Part shown: positions 57,953 through 64,000 of the stretch, piece after piece
How the letters are laid out: every line of letters begins with the position of its first letter
Numbering within the stretch: position 1 is the stretch's first letter
NCBI RefSeq assembly: GCF_027922265.1
Contig: NZ_BSFI01000007.1
Coordinates: forward strand, 652,960 to 716,959
Direction of reading: 5' to 3'
Length of the DNA: 64,000 nucleotides
DNA from: Hansschlegelia plantiphila
GTDB lineage: Bacteria > Pseudomonadota > Alphaproteobacteria > Rhizobiales > Methylopilaceae
The notes under the pieces: model-generated
Told to the model about the DNA's origin: nothing
What the model saw: only the letters and a program-made list of their open reading frames with translations
Database searches by the model: none
Program-made: the position numbers and the translations under genes

Positions 57953-58116
57953 GGGTTCTCCTTATCCTGTGGCCGTGCGGTATCGGAGATCGTCCGCCCC
58001 CTCAACCCGAGCGATGGGGCCTTCCGACCTCTCGTCCGGGGGGAGGGAAGAGGCGCCGTCGCATCGCTCTCGCCTCGCCGAGGAGCGAGACGCCGGCCCG
58101 CATGGCCGAGCGTATT

Positions 58117-58153
58117 GAAAAGCAAAGCCCCGCCATCGTGAGATGGCGGGGCT
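58117..58153 (-). terminator. Intrinsic terminator after frc (minus strand)
   Basis: A perfect 12-bp stem AGCCCCGCCATC / GATGGCGGGGCT with a 4-nt loop. Read on the minus strand it is followed by TTGCTTTTC. It separates frc from the downstream formyltransferase gene, so the latter has its own promoter or depends on read-through. Confidence 0.88.
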
Positions 58154-58174
58154 CGATTGCGCAAGCTCGGACGT

Positions 58175-59452
58175 TTACTCCGCCGCGAGCTTGGTCACGC
58201 GTCCGACCGCGCCGGAGCCTTCGATCTCGGCGATCTCGTTGTCGCGATAGCCCAGCACCTCGCGCAGGATCTCCTCGGTGTGCTCGCCCAGCAGCGGAGA
58301 GCGCGTCACTTCCGCGGGGCTCGCCGACAGCTTGATCGGGTTGCCGACGGTCAGGTACTTGCCGCGTGTCGGGTGGTCGACCTCGACCACCGTGCCGGTG
58401 GCGCGAAGCGAGTCGTCCTCGGCGATCTCCTTCATCGACAGGATCGGTCCGCAGGGGATGTCGTACTTGTTGAGGATGTCCATCGCCTCGAACTTGTCGT
58501 GCTTCATCGTCCACGCCTCGATGCGCGTGAAGATCTCGTTGAGATGCGGCAGACGCGTCTTCGGAGAGGAGTAGAGCGGGTCGGTCTTCCAGCCGGGCTC
58601 GCCGATGATGTCGCAGATCGGCTCCCAGACCGCCGCCTGCGTGATGAAGTAGATGTAGGCGTTGGGATCGTGCTCCCAGCCCTTGCACTTCAGGATGCGG
58701 CCCGGCTGGCCGCCGCCGGAATCGTTGCCGGCGCGCGGCACGGCGTCGCCGAAGGGGATGTCCTCGCCGAACTGGCTGTATTCGCGCAAGGGGCCGTGGG
58801 CGAGACGCTGCTGGTCGCGCAGCTTGACGCGGCAGAGGTTGAGCACGCTGTCCTGCATGGCGCAGTCGACGCGCTGGCCGACGCCGGAATGGGTGCGGTG
58901 GTAGAGCGCCGTGACGATGCCGAGCGCGAGGTGCAGGCCGGTGCCGCTGTCGCCGATCTGGGCGCCGGTCACCATCGGGATGTCGTCGCGGAAGCCGGTG
59001 GTGGAGGCCGAGCCGCCGGCGCACTGCGCGACGTTCTCATAGACCTTGCAGTCCTGGTAGCGGCCGGGGCCGAAGCCCTTGACGGACGCCACGATCAGCT
59101 TCGGATTGGCCTCCTGAAGCTTCTCCCAGCTGAAGCCCATGCGGTCGAGCGCGCCCGGAGCGAAGTTCTCCACCAGCACGTCGCACTCCTTCACCAGCCG
59201 CCAGAGGACTTCCTTGCCCTTGGGGTTCTTGGTGTCGATCGTGATCGAGCGCTTGTTGTGGTTCAGCATCGTGAAATAGAGGCTGTCGACATCGGGGATG
59301 TCCTGCAGCTGCTGACGCGTCGCGTCGCCCGCGCCGGGACGCTCGACCTTGATCACGTCGGCGCCGAACCAGGCGAGCAGCTGCGTGCAGGTCGGGCCCG
59401 ACTGCACATGGGTGAAGTCCAGGATGCGGACCCCTTCGAGAGCCTTGCTCAT
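58175..59452 (-). CDS. frc: Formyl-CoA:oxalate CoA-transferase
   Basis: A 425-residue class III CoA-transferase, nearly the length of the Oxalobacter enzyme and similar throughout. It has [41 protein letters not shown], the catalytic Asp168 in IGDSGTG, and the Gly-rich active-site loop SGGGQPG, with ILKCKGWE following. It exchanges CoA between formyl-CoA and oxalate, giving oxalyl-CoA and formate. Oxalyl-CoA decarboxylase is not in the window. GGGAGGAGA lies about 7 nt upstream of the ATG. Confidence 0.95.
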   Translation of the reverse strand: MSKALEGVRILDFTHVQSGPTCTQLLAWFGADVIKVERPGAGDATRQQLQDIPDVDSLYFTMLNHNKRSITIDTKNPKGKEVLWRLVKECDVLVENFAPGALDRMGFSWEKLQEANPKLIVASVKGFGPGRYQDCKVYENVAQCAGGSASTTGFRDDIPMVTGAQIGDSGTGLHLALGIVTALYHRTHSGVGQRVDCAMQDSVLNLCRVKLRDQQRLAHGPLREYSQFGEDIPFGDAVPRAGNDSGGGQPGRILKCKGWEHDPNAYIYFITQAAVWEPICDIIGEPGWKTDPLYSSPKTRLPHLNEIFTRIEAWTMKHDKFEAMDILNKYDIPCGPILSMKEIAEDDSLRATGTVVEVDHPTRGKYLTVGNPIKLSASPAEVTRSPLLGEHTEEILREVLGYRDNEIAEIEGSGAVGRVTKLAAE

Positions 59453-59481
59453 ATCGTCTTCTCCTCCCGTCTTGGGCCGTT

Positions 59482-59506
59482 TGGTATGCTGGTGTCTGGC
59501 ACGCCA
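59482..59506. promoter_or_regulatory. Composite operator site 1, upstream of frc
   Basis: TGGTATGC (59482-59489), a 7-nt spacer, then TGGCACGCCA (59497-59506, palindrome with one mismatch), 30-54 nt before the frc ATG. The same architecture and spacing recur at 59960. Confidence 0.6.
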
Positions 59507-59569
59507 GTGAATTTCAGCGAAAATGACGGCGCGGGGGGCGCCCCGTCAATTTGCATTAAGCCGCAGCAG

Positions 59570-59589
59570 CTGAGACTTAAGTCTCAGCG
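59570..59589. promoter_or_regulatory. Perfect 20-bp palindrome upstream of frc
   Basis: GCTGAGACTTAAGTCTCAGC is an uninterrupted palindrome 118 nt before the frc start. It is a candidate binding site for a dimeric regulator distinct from the TGGYAT family of sites. Confidence 0.55.
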
Positions 59590-59959
59590 CTCGTAGACAT
59601 CGGGCGGCTCAAACCGCCCGCGCGCAGACGTTCGCGCCGCCCCCGACATCCACCATCGTTCGAAAAAGCGGGCATCGACGCTTCGCCGGTTCACGCCCGT
59701 TTCCGCGAATCTCCAGCCGGTTTCCCGGCGCGTCTTTCCCGAAGACGCCGCTTTCGCGGAGCGGCGCTCGCCGCCGATCGACCCGGCGGGGCAGGGGCGC
59801 CGCCCGGCTCCGGCGGGCTGAACCGGATGACTGGACGCCCAAGCATGCCGGAGAATCACGCATGCCGTAACCGCAGCTGTCAACGACGCGGCGCGGCGCC
59901 GTTAACGGGCGGGAATGCTGCATTGCGAAATTCGCAGGGCAGCCGAGCGACGATCGCCA
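59590..59959. other. Stretch without a recognisable gene between frc and the 41-codon ORF
   Basis: About 370 bases with only Arg/Pro-rich antisense frames lacking a plausible start. A 7-bp hairpin CGGGCGG / CCGCCCG (59602-59621) is the only clear structure. Confidence 0.5.
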
Positions 59960-59991
59960 TGGTATGCCGACCGCTGGCATGCCAAATACCA
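59960..59991. promoter_or_regulatory. Composite operator site 2, upstream of the 41-codon ORF
   Basis: TGGTATGC (59960-59967), a 7-nt spacer, then the perfect palindrome TGGCATGCCA (59975-59984), continuing to AATACCA so that outer TGGTAT / ATACCA arms (59960-59991) also face each other. It lies 40-70 nt before the ORF start. Confidence 0.62.
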
Positions 59992-60030
59992 CTCAAGTTA
60001 GACTTTAGTTCAGGCAACTGGAGATTCACC

Positions 60031-60156
60031 ATGCCGACCACCCTCGCCGCCGCCCCGCGCGCACCGTTCTCTTTCCGTGAGCTTCTTGGCGCCGCGCTCG
60101 ATCGTCTCGCCGTCAGCGCCGCCCGCAGCGGCGCGGTCGAGCCGTTCGGCCTCTGA
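60031..60156 (+). CDS. 41-residue small protein in the oxalate locus
   Basis: The ORF reads MPTTLAAAPRAPFSFRELLG then AALDRLAVSAARSGAVEPFG-L. Residues ~13-33 form a likely amphipathic helix; the protein is mildly basic with no membrane segment or Cys. TGGAGA is placed 7 nt before ATG 60031. A composite operator lies upstream and a strong terminator 43 nt downstream, so it looks like an independent short transcript. Family unknown. Proximity to frc/oxlT suggests a role in oxalate/formyl-CoA stress or regulation, but that is a guess. Confidence 0.62.
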   Translation: MPTTLAAAPRAPFSFRELLGAALDRLAVSAARSGAVEPFGL

Positions 60157-60198
60157 TCGATCCAAGTTTCGCGGGCGGCGGAAAACGCCGCTCTCCGC

Positions 60199-60240
60199 AA
60201 CGCCGCGCCGGGTTCCTCCCCTCGGCGCGGCGTTTTTTTT
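60199..60240 (+). terminator. Intrinsic terminator after the 41-codon ORF
   Basis: A perfect 12-bp stem AACGCCGCGCCG / CGGCGCGGCGTT with a 12-nt loop and a run of eight T. It ends transcription upstream of oxlT, which therefore needs its own promoter. Confidence 0.93.
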
Positions 60241-60250
60241 ACTGAACGTC

Positions 60251-60282
60251 CACAATGGTATCCGTCGAATTGATACCTTGTG
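60251..60282. promoter_or_regulatory. Inverted repeat with TGGTATC/GATACC arms upstream of oxlT
   Basis: CACAATGGTATC, 9 nt, then GATACCTTGTG. Inner arms GGTATC/GATACC are perfect, and outer CACAA/TTGTG pair with one base offset. It belongs to the TGGYAT site family and lies ~125 nt before oxlT. Confidence 0.5.
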
Positions 60283-60327
60283 CGAAGGCTGTTCTCTAAG
60301 CGCCTATTCGTTTCGCGCTTGCCCAAG

Positions 60328-60344
60328 TGGCATCAGGCATACCA
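60328..60344. promoter_or_regulatory. Operator-like inverted repeat upstream of oxlT
   Basis: TGGCAT-CAGGC-ATACCA: 6-bp arms with one mismatch and a 5-nt centre, 63 nt before the oxlT ATG. It is another member of the TGGYAT family and probably overlaps the oxlT promoter. Confidence 0.5.
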
Positions 60345-60406
60345 GGATGCTTTCCAAGAGCGGCATTGAACCGCTTGGGTAAAACAAAGCGCCAAAGGGG
60401 TAGGAA

Positions 60407-61723
60407 ATGGAAACTTCGATTCAGGCCGGAGGATCGGCCCCGCGGGTCAGCGACGGCTTTCGCTGGACCCAGCTCGCCGTCGGCGTGCTCTGCATGGTGA
60501 TGATCGCCAACCTGCAATACGGTTGGACGTTCTTCGTTCCAGACATTCAGAAGAAGTTCGGCTGGGATCGCGCCGCGATTCAGTGGGCCTTCACATTGTT
60601 CGTTCTGTTCGAGACCTGGCTCGTTCCGATCGAAGGCTGGTTCGTCGACAAATACGGCCCGCGGCTCGTCGTGATGTTCGGCGGCGTTCTTTGCGGCGTC
60701 GGCTGGGTGATCAACGGCTACGCCGATTCTCTCAGCCAGTTTTATCTGGGCCAGATCATCGCGGGCATCGGCGCCGGCGCCGTCTACGGCACCTGCGTCG
60801 GCAACGCTCTGAAGTGGTTCCCCGACAAGCGCGGTCTCGCGGCCGGCATCACCGCGGCCGGCTTCGGCGCCGGCTCGGCGCTCACCGTCGCCCCGATCCA
60901 GTCGATGATCGCGAATTCGGGCTTCCAGGCCGCCTTCATCAACTTCGGCATCGGGCAGGCGGTGATCATCCTGATCGCGGCGTTCTTCCTGCTCGGCCCG
61001 AAGGCCGGCCAGGTTCCCGCGCCGATCGTGAACAGCGCCATCATCCAGTCGCGCCGCAACTACAGCCCGACGGAAGTGCTGAAGCAGCCGATCTTCTGGC
61101 TGATGTATCTCATGTTCGTCGCCGTCGGCGCCGGCGGTCTGATGGTCACCGCGAACCTCAAGCCGATCGCCGCCGATTTCGGCATCGACAAGCTGGACGT
61201 CACCCTCGTCGGCCTGACGATGACGACCGTGACCTTCGCGGCCACGATCGACCGTATCCTCAACGGCCTCACCCGGCCCTTCTTCGGCTGGATCTCCGAC
61301 AAGATCGGCCGCGAGAACACGATGTTCATCGCGTTCGGCTTCGAGGGCGTCGGCATCTACATGCTCTACCTCTACGGCCACGACCCGGTGATGTTCGTCA
61401 TCCTGACCGGCCTCGTGTTCTTCGCCTGGGGCGAGATCTACTCCCTCTTCCCGTCGACCTGCACGGACACCTTCGGCTCCAAGTTCGCGGCCACCAACGC
61501 CGGCCTGCTCTACACGGCGAAGGGAACCGCGGCTCTCCTGGTGCCGTTCGCGAACATCCTGCAGCAGTCGTCCGGATCGTGGGACGGGGTGTTCCTGGTC
61601 GCGGCGGGCGCCAACATCGCGGCGTCGCTTCTCGCCATCGGGGTGTTGAAGCCCTGGCGTCGCAGCATCGTCGCGAACGCCAGAGCCGAGACGCAACCGA
61701 CTCCGAGCGTCGCCGCCGTCTAA
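60407..61723 (+). CDS. oxlT: Oxalate/formate antiporter (MFS)
   Basis: A 438-residue, 12-helix major facilitator. The match to OxlT extends along the protein: ANLQYGWTFFVPDIQKKFGWDRAAIQWAFTLFV, YGTCVGNALKWFPDKRGLAAGITAAGFGAGSA, and the substrate-binding basic residues Arg290 (NGLTRPFFGW) and Lys372 (LLYTAKGTAALLVP), equivalent to the essential Arg/Lys of Oxalobacter OxlT. It exchanges oxalate for formate, feeding frc. GGGGTAGGAA precedes ATG 60407. Confidence 0.94.
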   Translation: METSIQAGGSAPRVSDGFRWTQLAVGVLCMVMIANLQYGWTFFVPDIQKKFGWDRAAIQWAFTLFVLFETWLVPIEGWFVDKYGPRLVVMFGGVLCGVGWVINGYADSLSQFYLGQIIAGIGAGAVYGTCVGNALKWFPDKRGLAAGITAAGFGAGSALTVAPIQSMIANSGFQAAFINFGIGQAVIILIAAFFLLGPKAGQVPAPIVNSAIIQSRRNYSPTEVLKQPIFWLMYLMFVAVGAGGLMVTANLKPIAADFGIDKLDVTLVGLTMTTVTFAATIDRILNGLTRPFFGWISDKIGRENTMFIAFGFEGVGIYMLYLYGHDPVMFVILTGLVFFAWGEIYSLFPSTCTDTFGSKFAATNAGLLYTAKGTAALLVPFANILQQSSGSWDGVFLVAAGANIAASLLAIGVLKPWRRSIVANARAETQPTPSVAAV

Positions 61724-61772
61724 GCGACATCCTCGAGGGGGCGGGGTCTGTCCCGTCCCCTCGAGCCGAAAC

Positions 61773-61806
61773 AGAAGCCCCGGCGGTCTCCGCCGGGGCT
61801 TCTTTG
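61773..61806 (+). terminator. Intrinsic terminator after oxlT
   Basis: A perfect 14-bp stem AGAAGCCCCGGCGG / CCGCCGGGGCTTCT with a TCT loop and short T tail. A second GC-rich hairpin (GGGGGCGGG / CCCGTCCCC, about 61736-61761) stands just before it. Confidence 0.88.
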
Positions 61807-61932
61807 TATGCATCTACCGGCGAGCCTCGGTCGTTTTTGAAGTCCAGACGCAGAGCCTCAGGGTTCTGCAAGGTTTCATAAAGACTTACCGCAGCGCAAT
61901 ACAGGTTGTCCCCAGAACAGGCCTCTGTGAGC

Positions 61933-61962
61933 TTGACAGAAGACCTTCCTGGCATGCCAAAT
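61933..61962 (+). promoter_or_regulatory. Candidate promoter with TGGCATGCCAAAT site, upstream of sucC
   Basis: TTGACA (61933-61938) resembles a -35, and TGGCATGCCAAAT (61950-61962) falls where the -10 would be; this 13-mer is identical to 59975-59987 in the frc/oxlT region. If functional, a regulator bound here would block a transcript entering sucC 370 nt later. Confidence 0.48.
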
Positions 61963-62186
61963 CCCAATAAGGCCTTGCGACGAGCGCGACGCGGATTTCG
62001 ACAGCCGGGCGCGATCGGACAGCGGGGCCACGGGAGGAACGTCGCCTCTTCGCCATCCGCTGCGCCGGTCGGGGGCTCGCGCGGCGGGTGGCGGCGCGGT
62101 CTTCCCTAAATTGCCCGTCGACGGCGAGACGCCGGGCCGCGCGGTGGTTCAAAGGCTGACGGCCGCTCCTCCGGCGGCCCCAGGCT
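61963..62186. other. Gene-free leader region upstream of sucC
   Basis: About 220 bases with no supported ORF; GC-rich, with hairpins such as GGCCGCTCCTCCGGCGGCC near 62161. It is probably a long 5' leader if transcription starts near 61970. Confidence 0.4.
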
Positions 62187-62275
62187 CGTCACGCCCGGGC
62201 TCGTTCCGGGCGTCCATGGCTTGGGTAGGGCACGACCTAAGTCATGGATGGCCGGACCCAGTCCGGCCATGACGT
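62187..62275. repeat. Palindromic intergenic element (REP/RPE-like, two hairpins)
   Basis: Hairpin 1 is ACGCCCGG-N7-CCGGGCGT (62191-62213); hairpin 2 is ATGGCCGGAC-N3-GTCCGGCCAT (62249-62271). They are joined by CCATGG...CATGG arms. The double-hairpin style, with a conserved CCATGGCTTGGG-like linker, is that of dispersed palindromic elements of Hyphomicrobiales genomes. Genome-wide copy number is not visible here. Confidence 0.6.
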
Positions 62276-62332
62276 GCGGCCGCCCACGGGTTAAAGGTTT
62301 CGGGCTTCCGACTTTCTTGAGGATCAGTGTCA

Positions 62333-63532
62333 ATGAATATCCACGAATACCAGGCGAAGGGCATTCTTCGCGAGTATGGCGCGCCAGTGCCGAACGGGTT
62401 TCCGATCTTCACGCCCGACGACACCGAGAACGCGGCCAACGCGCTTGGCGGCCCCGTCTGGGTGGTGAAATCGCAGATCCACGCGGGCGGCCGCGGCAAG
62501 GGAAAGTTCAAGGAAGCCACGGCTGGCGACAAGGGCGGCGTGCGCCTCGCCAAGTCCGTCGATGAGGTCAAGCAGTACGTCGCCGAGATGCTCGGCGCCA
62601 CGCTGGTGACCAAGCAGACGGGCGAGGCCGGCAAGCAGGTGAACCGCCTCTATGTCGAGGAAGGCTCCGAGATCCAGAAGGAGTTCTACCTCTCCGCGCT
62701 GGTCGACCGCACCACGGGCCACGTCGCCTTCGTGGTCTCGACCGAGGGCGGCATGGACATCGAGGAGGTCGCGCACTCCTCGCCCGAGAAGATCGTCACC
62801 CTGACCGTCGATCCCGCCACCGGCGTCATGCCGCATCACGGCCGCTCGGTCGCGAAGGCGCTGAATCTGACCGGTGACCTCGCCAAGCAGGCCGGCAAGG
62901 TCGTGGAATCGCTCTACGCCGCCTTCGTCGGCACGGACATGGCGATGCTGGAGGTCAATCCGCTGATCGTCACCAAGGACGGCAAGCTGCGCTGCCTCGA
63001 CGCCAAGGTGACCTTCGACTCCAACGCGCTCTACCGCCACCCCGAGCTTGCGGACCTCCGCGACCTGACGGAGGAGGACGAGAAGGAGATCGAGGCGTCC
63101 AAGCACGACCTCGCCTACATCGCGCTCGACGGCACCATCGGCTGCATGGTGAACGGCGCCGGTCTGGCGATGGCGACGCTCGACATCATCAAGCTCTATG
63201 GCGAGGAGCCCGCGAACTTCCTCGACGTCGGCGGCGGCGCGACGGAGGAGAAGGTCACGGCGGCGTTCAAGATCATCACAGCCGATCCGAACGTGAAGGG
63301 CATTCTCGTCAACATCTTCGGCGGGATCATGAAGTGCGACGTGATCGCGAACGGCGTGATCGCGGCCGTGAAGGCGGTCGGCCTGCAGGTGCCGCTGGTG
63401 GTGCGCCTCGAGGGCACCAATGTCGAGGAAGGCAAGCGGATCATCAACGAGAGCGGGCTCGACGTGCTGCCGGCCGATGATCTCGACGACGCCGCCCAGA
63501 AGATTGTCGCCGCCGTGAAGAAGGGCGTCTGA
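62333..63532 (+). CDS. sucC: Succinyl-CoA synthetase (ADP-forming) beta subunit
   Basis: A 399-residue ATP-grasp subunit of the TCA-cycle enzyme. It starts [20 protein letters not shown] and has [57 protein letters not shown] and [20 protein letters not shown] 62333 (GAGGA 9 nt upstream) is the canonical start; a GTG two codons earlier is possible. The malate-thiokinase paralogue mtkA was considered, but the sequence follows SucC of Hyphomicrobiales. In those genomes mdh usually precedes sucC; here oxlT does. Confidence 0.95.
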   Translation: MNIHEYQAKGILREYGAPVPNGFPIFTPDDTENAANALGGPVWVVKSQIHAGGRGKGKFKEATAGDKGGVRLAKSVDEVKQYVAEMLGATLVTKQTGEAGKQVNRLYVEEGSEIQKEFYLSALVDRTTGHVAFVVSTEGGMDIEEVAHSSPEKIVTLTVDPATGVMPHHGRSVAKALNLTGDLAKQAGKVVESLYAAFVGTDMAMLEVNPLIVTKDGKLRCLDAKVTFDSNALYRHPELADLRDLTEEDEKEIEASKHDLAYIALDGTIGCMVNGAGLAMATLDIIKLYGEEPANFLDVGGGATEEKVTAAFKIITADPNVKGILVNIFGGIMKCDVIANGVIAAVKAVGLQVPLVVRLEGTNVEEGKRIINESGLDVLPADDLDDAAQKIVAAVKKGV

Positions 63533-63534
63533 GC

Positions 63535-64000
63535 ATGTCGATCCTGATTGACGCCAACACCCGCGTGATCTGCCAGGGTTTCACGGGCAAGAACGGGACG
63601 TTCCATTCGGAGGCGGCTATCGCCTACGGGACGAAGATGGTGGGGGGCGTTGCGCCGGGCAAAGGCGGCCAGACGCATCTCGACCTTCCGGTGTTCGACA
63701 CCGTCGCCGAGGCCCGCGAGGCGACCGGGGCCGACGCCTCGGTGGTCTATGTGCCGCCGCCAGGCGCGGCGGATGCGATCTGCGAGGCGATCGCGGCCGA
63801 GATTCCGCTGGTGGTCTGCATCACCGAGGGCATTCCGGTGCTGGACATGGTGCGGGTGAAGCGCGCGCTGGAGGGTTCGAAAACCAGGCTCATAGGCCCG
63901 AACTGCCCGGGCGTGGTGACGGCGGGCGAGTCGAAGATCGGCATCATGCCGGGCAACATCTTCTCGCGCGGCACGGTGGGGGTTGTGTCGCGCTCGGGCA
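63535..64000 (+). CDS. sucD: Succinyl-CoA synthetase alpha subunit (partial, cut by window end)
   Basis: The first 155 residues are present. [45 protein letters not shown] is the CoA-binding N-terminal domain; [43 protein letters not shown] and [10 protein letters not shown] follow. It begins two nt after the sucC stop. The phosphohistidine domain lies beyond the window. Confidence 0.95.
   Translation, partial: MSILIDANTRVICQGFTGKNGTFHSEAAIAYGTKMVGGVAPGKGGQTHLDLPVFDTVAEAREATGADASVVYVPPPGAADAICEAIAAEIPLVVCITEGIPVLDMVRVKRALEGSKTRLIGPNCPGVVTAGESKIGIMPGNIFSRGTVGVVSRSG

Noticed and set aside
59482..59510. Sigma-54 -24/-12 promoter (TGGCAC element)
   Set aside because: No TTGC element occurs at the required spacing in either copy, and the TGGCAYGCCA palindrome explains the similarity.
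59584..59992. Minus-strand ORFs between frc and the 41-codon ORF
   Set aside because: They are Arg/Ser-rich and low-quality, have no Shine-Dalgarno, and run over the composite operator and the palindrome.
62333..64000. Malate thiokinase mtkA/mtkB of the serine cycle
   Set aside because: Considered because of the methylotroph context, but both proteins follow SucC/SucD of Hyphomicrobiales along their length, and no other serine-cycle genes adjoin.

Overview
The window is one contiguous, GC-rich (about two thirds G+C) stretch of a bacterial chromosome. Gene content and order (clpS-clpA, the nadA/nadB/nadC run, rplM-rpsI, an alaC-like aminotransferase followed by hom, glpX and recJ, DUF2842 beside ctaA, and sucC-sucD) point to an alphaproteobacterium of the Hyphomicrobiales (Rhizobiales). 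An MxaD-like periplasmic SRPBCC protein next to a YVTN beta-propeller, a formyl-CoA:oxalate CoA-transferase with an oxalate/formate antiporter, and a PHA synthase with a phasin suggest a methylotroph or C1/C2-user close to the Methylobacterium/Methylopila/Methylocystis group. That placement is inference; no rRNA gene is present.

Layout. 1-9.1 kb: phasin, ClpS-ClpA, AzlCD amino-acid exporter, HIT protein, FemAB-like acyltransferase, MxaD-like protein plus beta-propeller, a single-domain response regulator, two small unknown ORFs and tRNA-Pro(GGG). 9.3-12.4 kb: an SDR, an aldo/keto reductase, a DUF6665-like protein, then a gene-poor stretch with a 33-codon ORF and an unassigned terminator. 12.5-16.5 kb: sulfate ABC transporter sbp-cysT-cysW-cysA. 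16.6-30.4 kb: murJ and a surface-polysaccharide locus (ligase/polymerase, priming glycosyltransferase, GT4, Wza-like lipoprotein, Wzc-like protein with a degenerate kinase domain, CelD-like acyltransferase, polysaccharide deacetylase) with three orphan Tad-type pilus proteins inside it. 30.4-53.5 kb: mostly housekeeping: ctaA, rplM-rpsI, speB, ohrR/ohr, nadABC, acuI, argC, phaC, an aminotransferase, hom, glpX, recJ, exoD, tRNA-Glu(TTC). 53.6-57 kb: SGNH, GSCFA and methyltransferase genes. 57-64 kb: a formyl/oxalate locus (FDH-hydrolase-like formyltransferase, frc, a 41-codon ORF, oxlT) running into sucC and sucD, which is cut by the window end.

The most interesting region is 57.0-62.0 kb. A stand-alone protein resembling the hydrolase domain of 10-formyl-THF dehydrogenase lies beside formyl-CoA transferase. 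The 950-bp frc/oxlT interval holds an unannotated 41-codon ORF with its own Shine-Dalgarno and terminator. A family of TGGYATRCCA-like sites recurs here: two copies share the architecture TGGTATGC-N7-TGGCAYGCCA, and one TGGCATGCCAAAT copy recurs upstream of sucC. This looks like a small regulon for oxalate/formyl-CoA metabolism. Other leads are a PHA synthase with a histone-H1-like Lys/Ala/Pro-rich N-terminus, a 33-codon ORF whose Shine-Dalgarno abuts a perfect 20-bp palindrome, paired OhrR-type palindromes, and a clean operator upstream of nadA.

Starts were re-chosen where a canonical N-terminus and Shine-Dalgarno disagreed with the longest ORF. Family assignments come from motif and whole-sequence recognition only; no database search was run.
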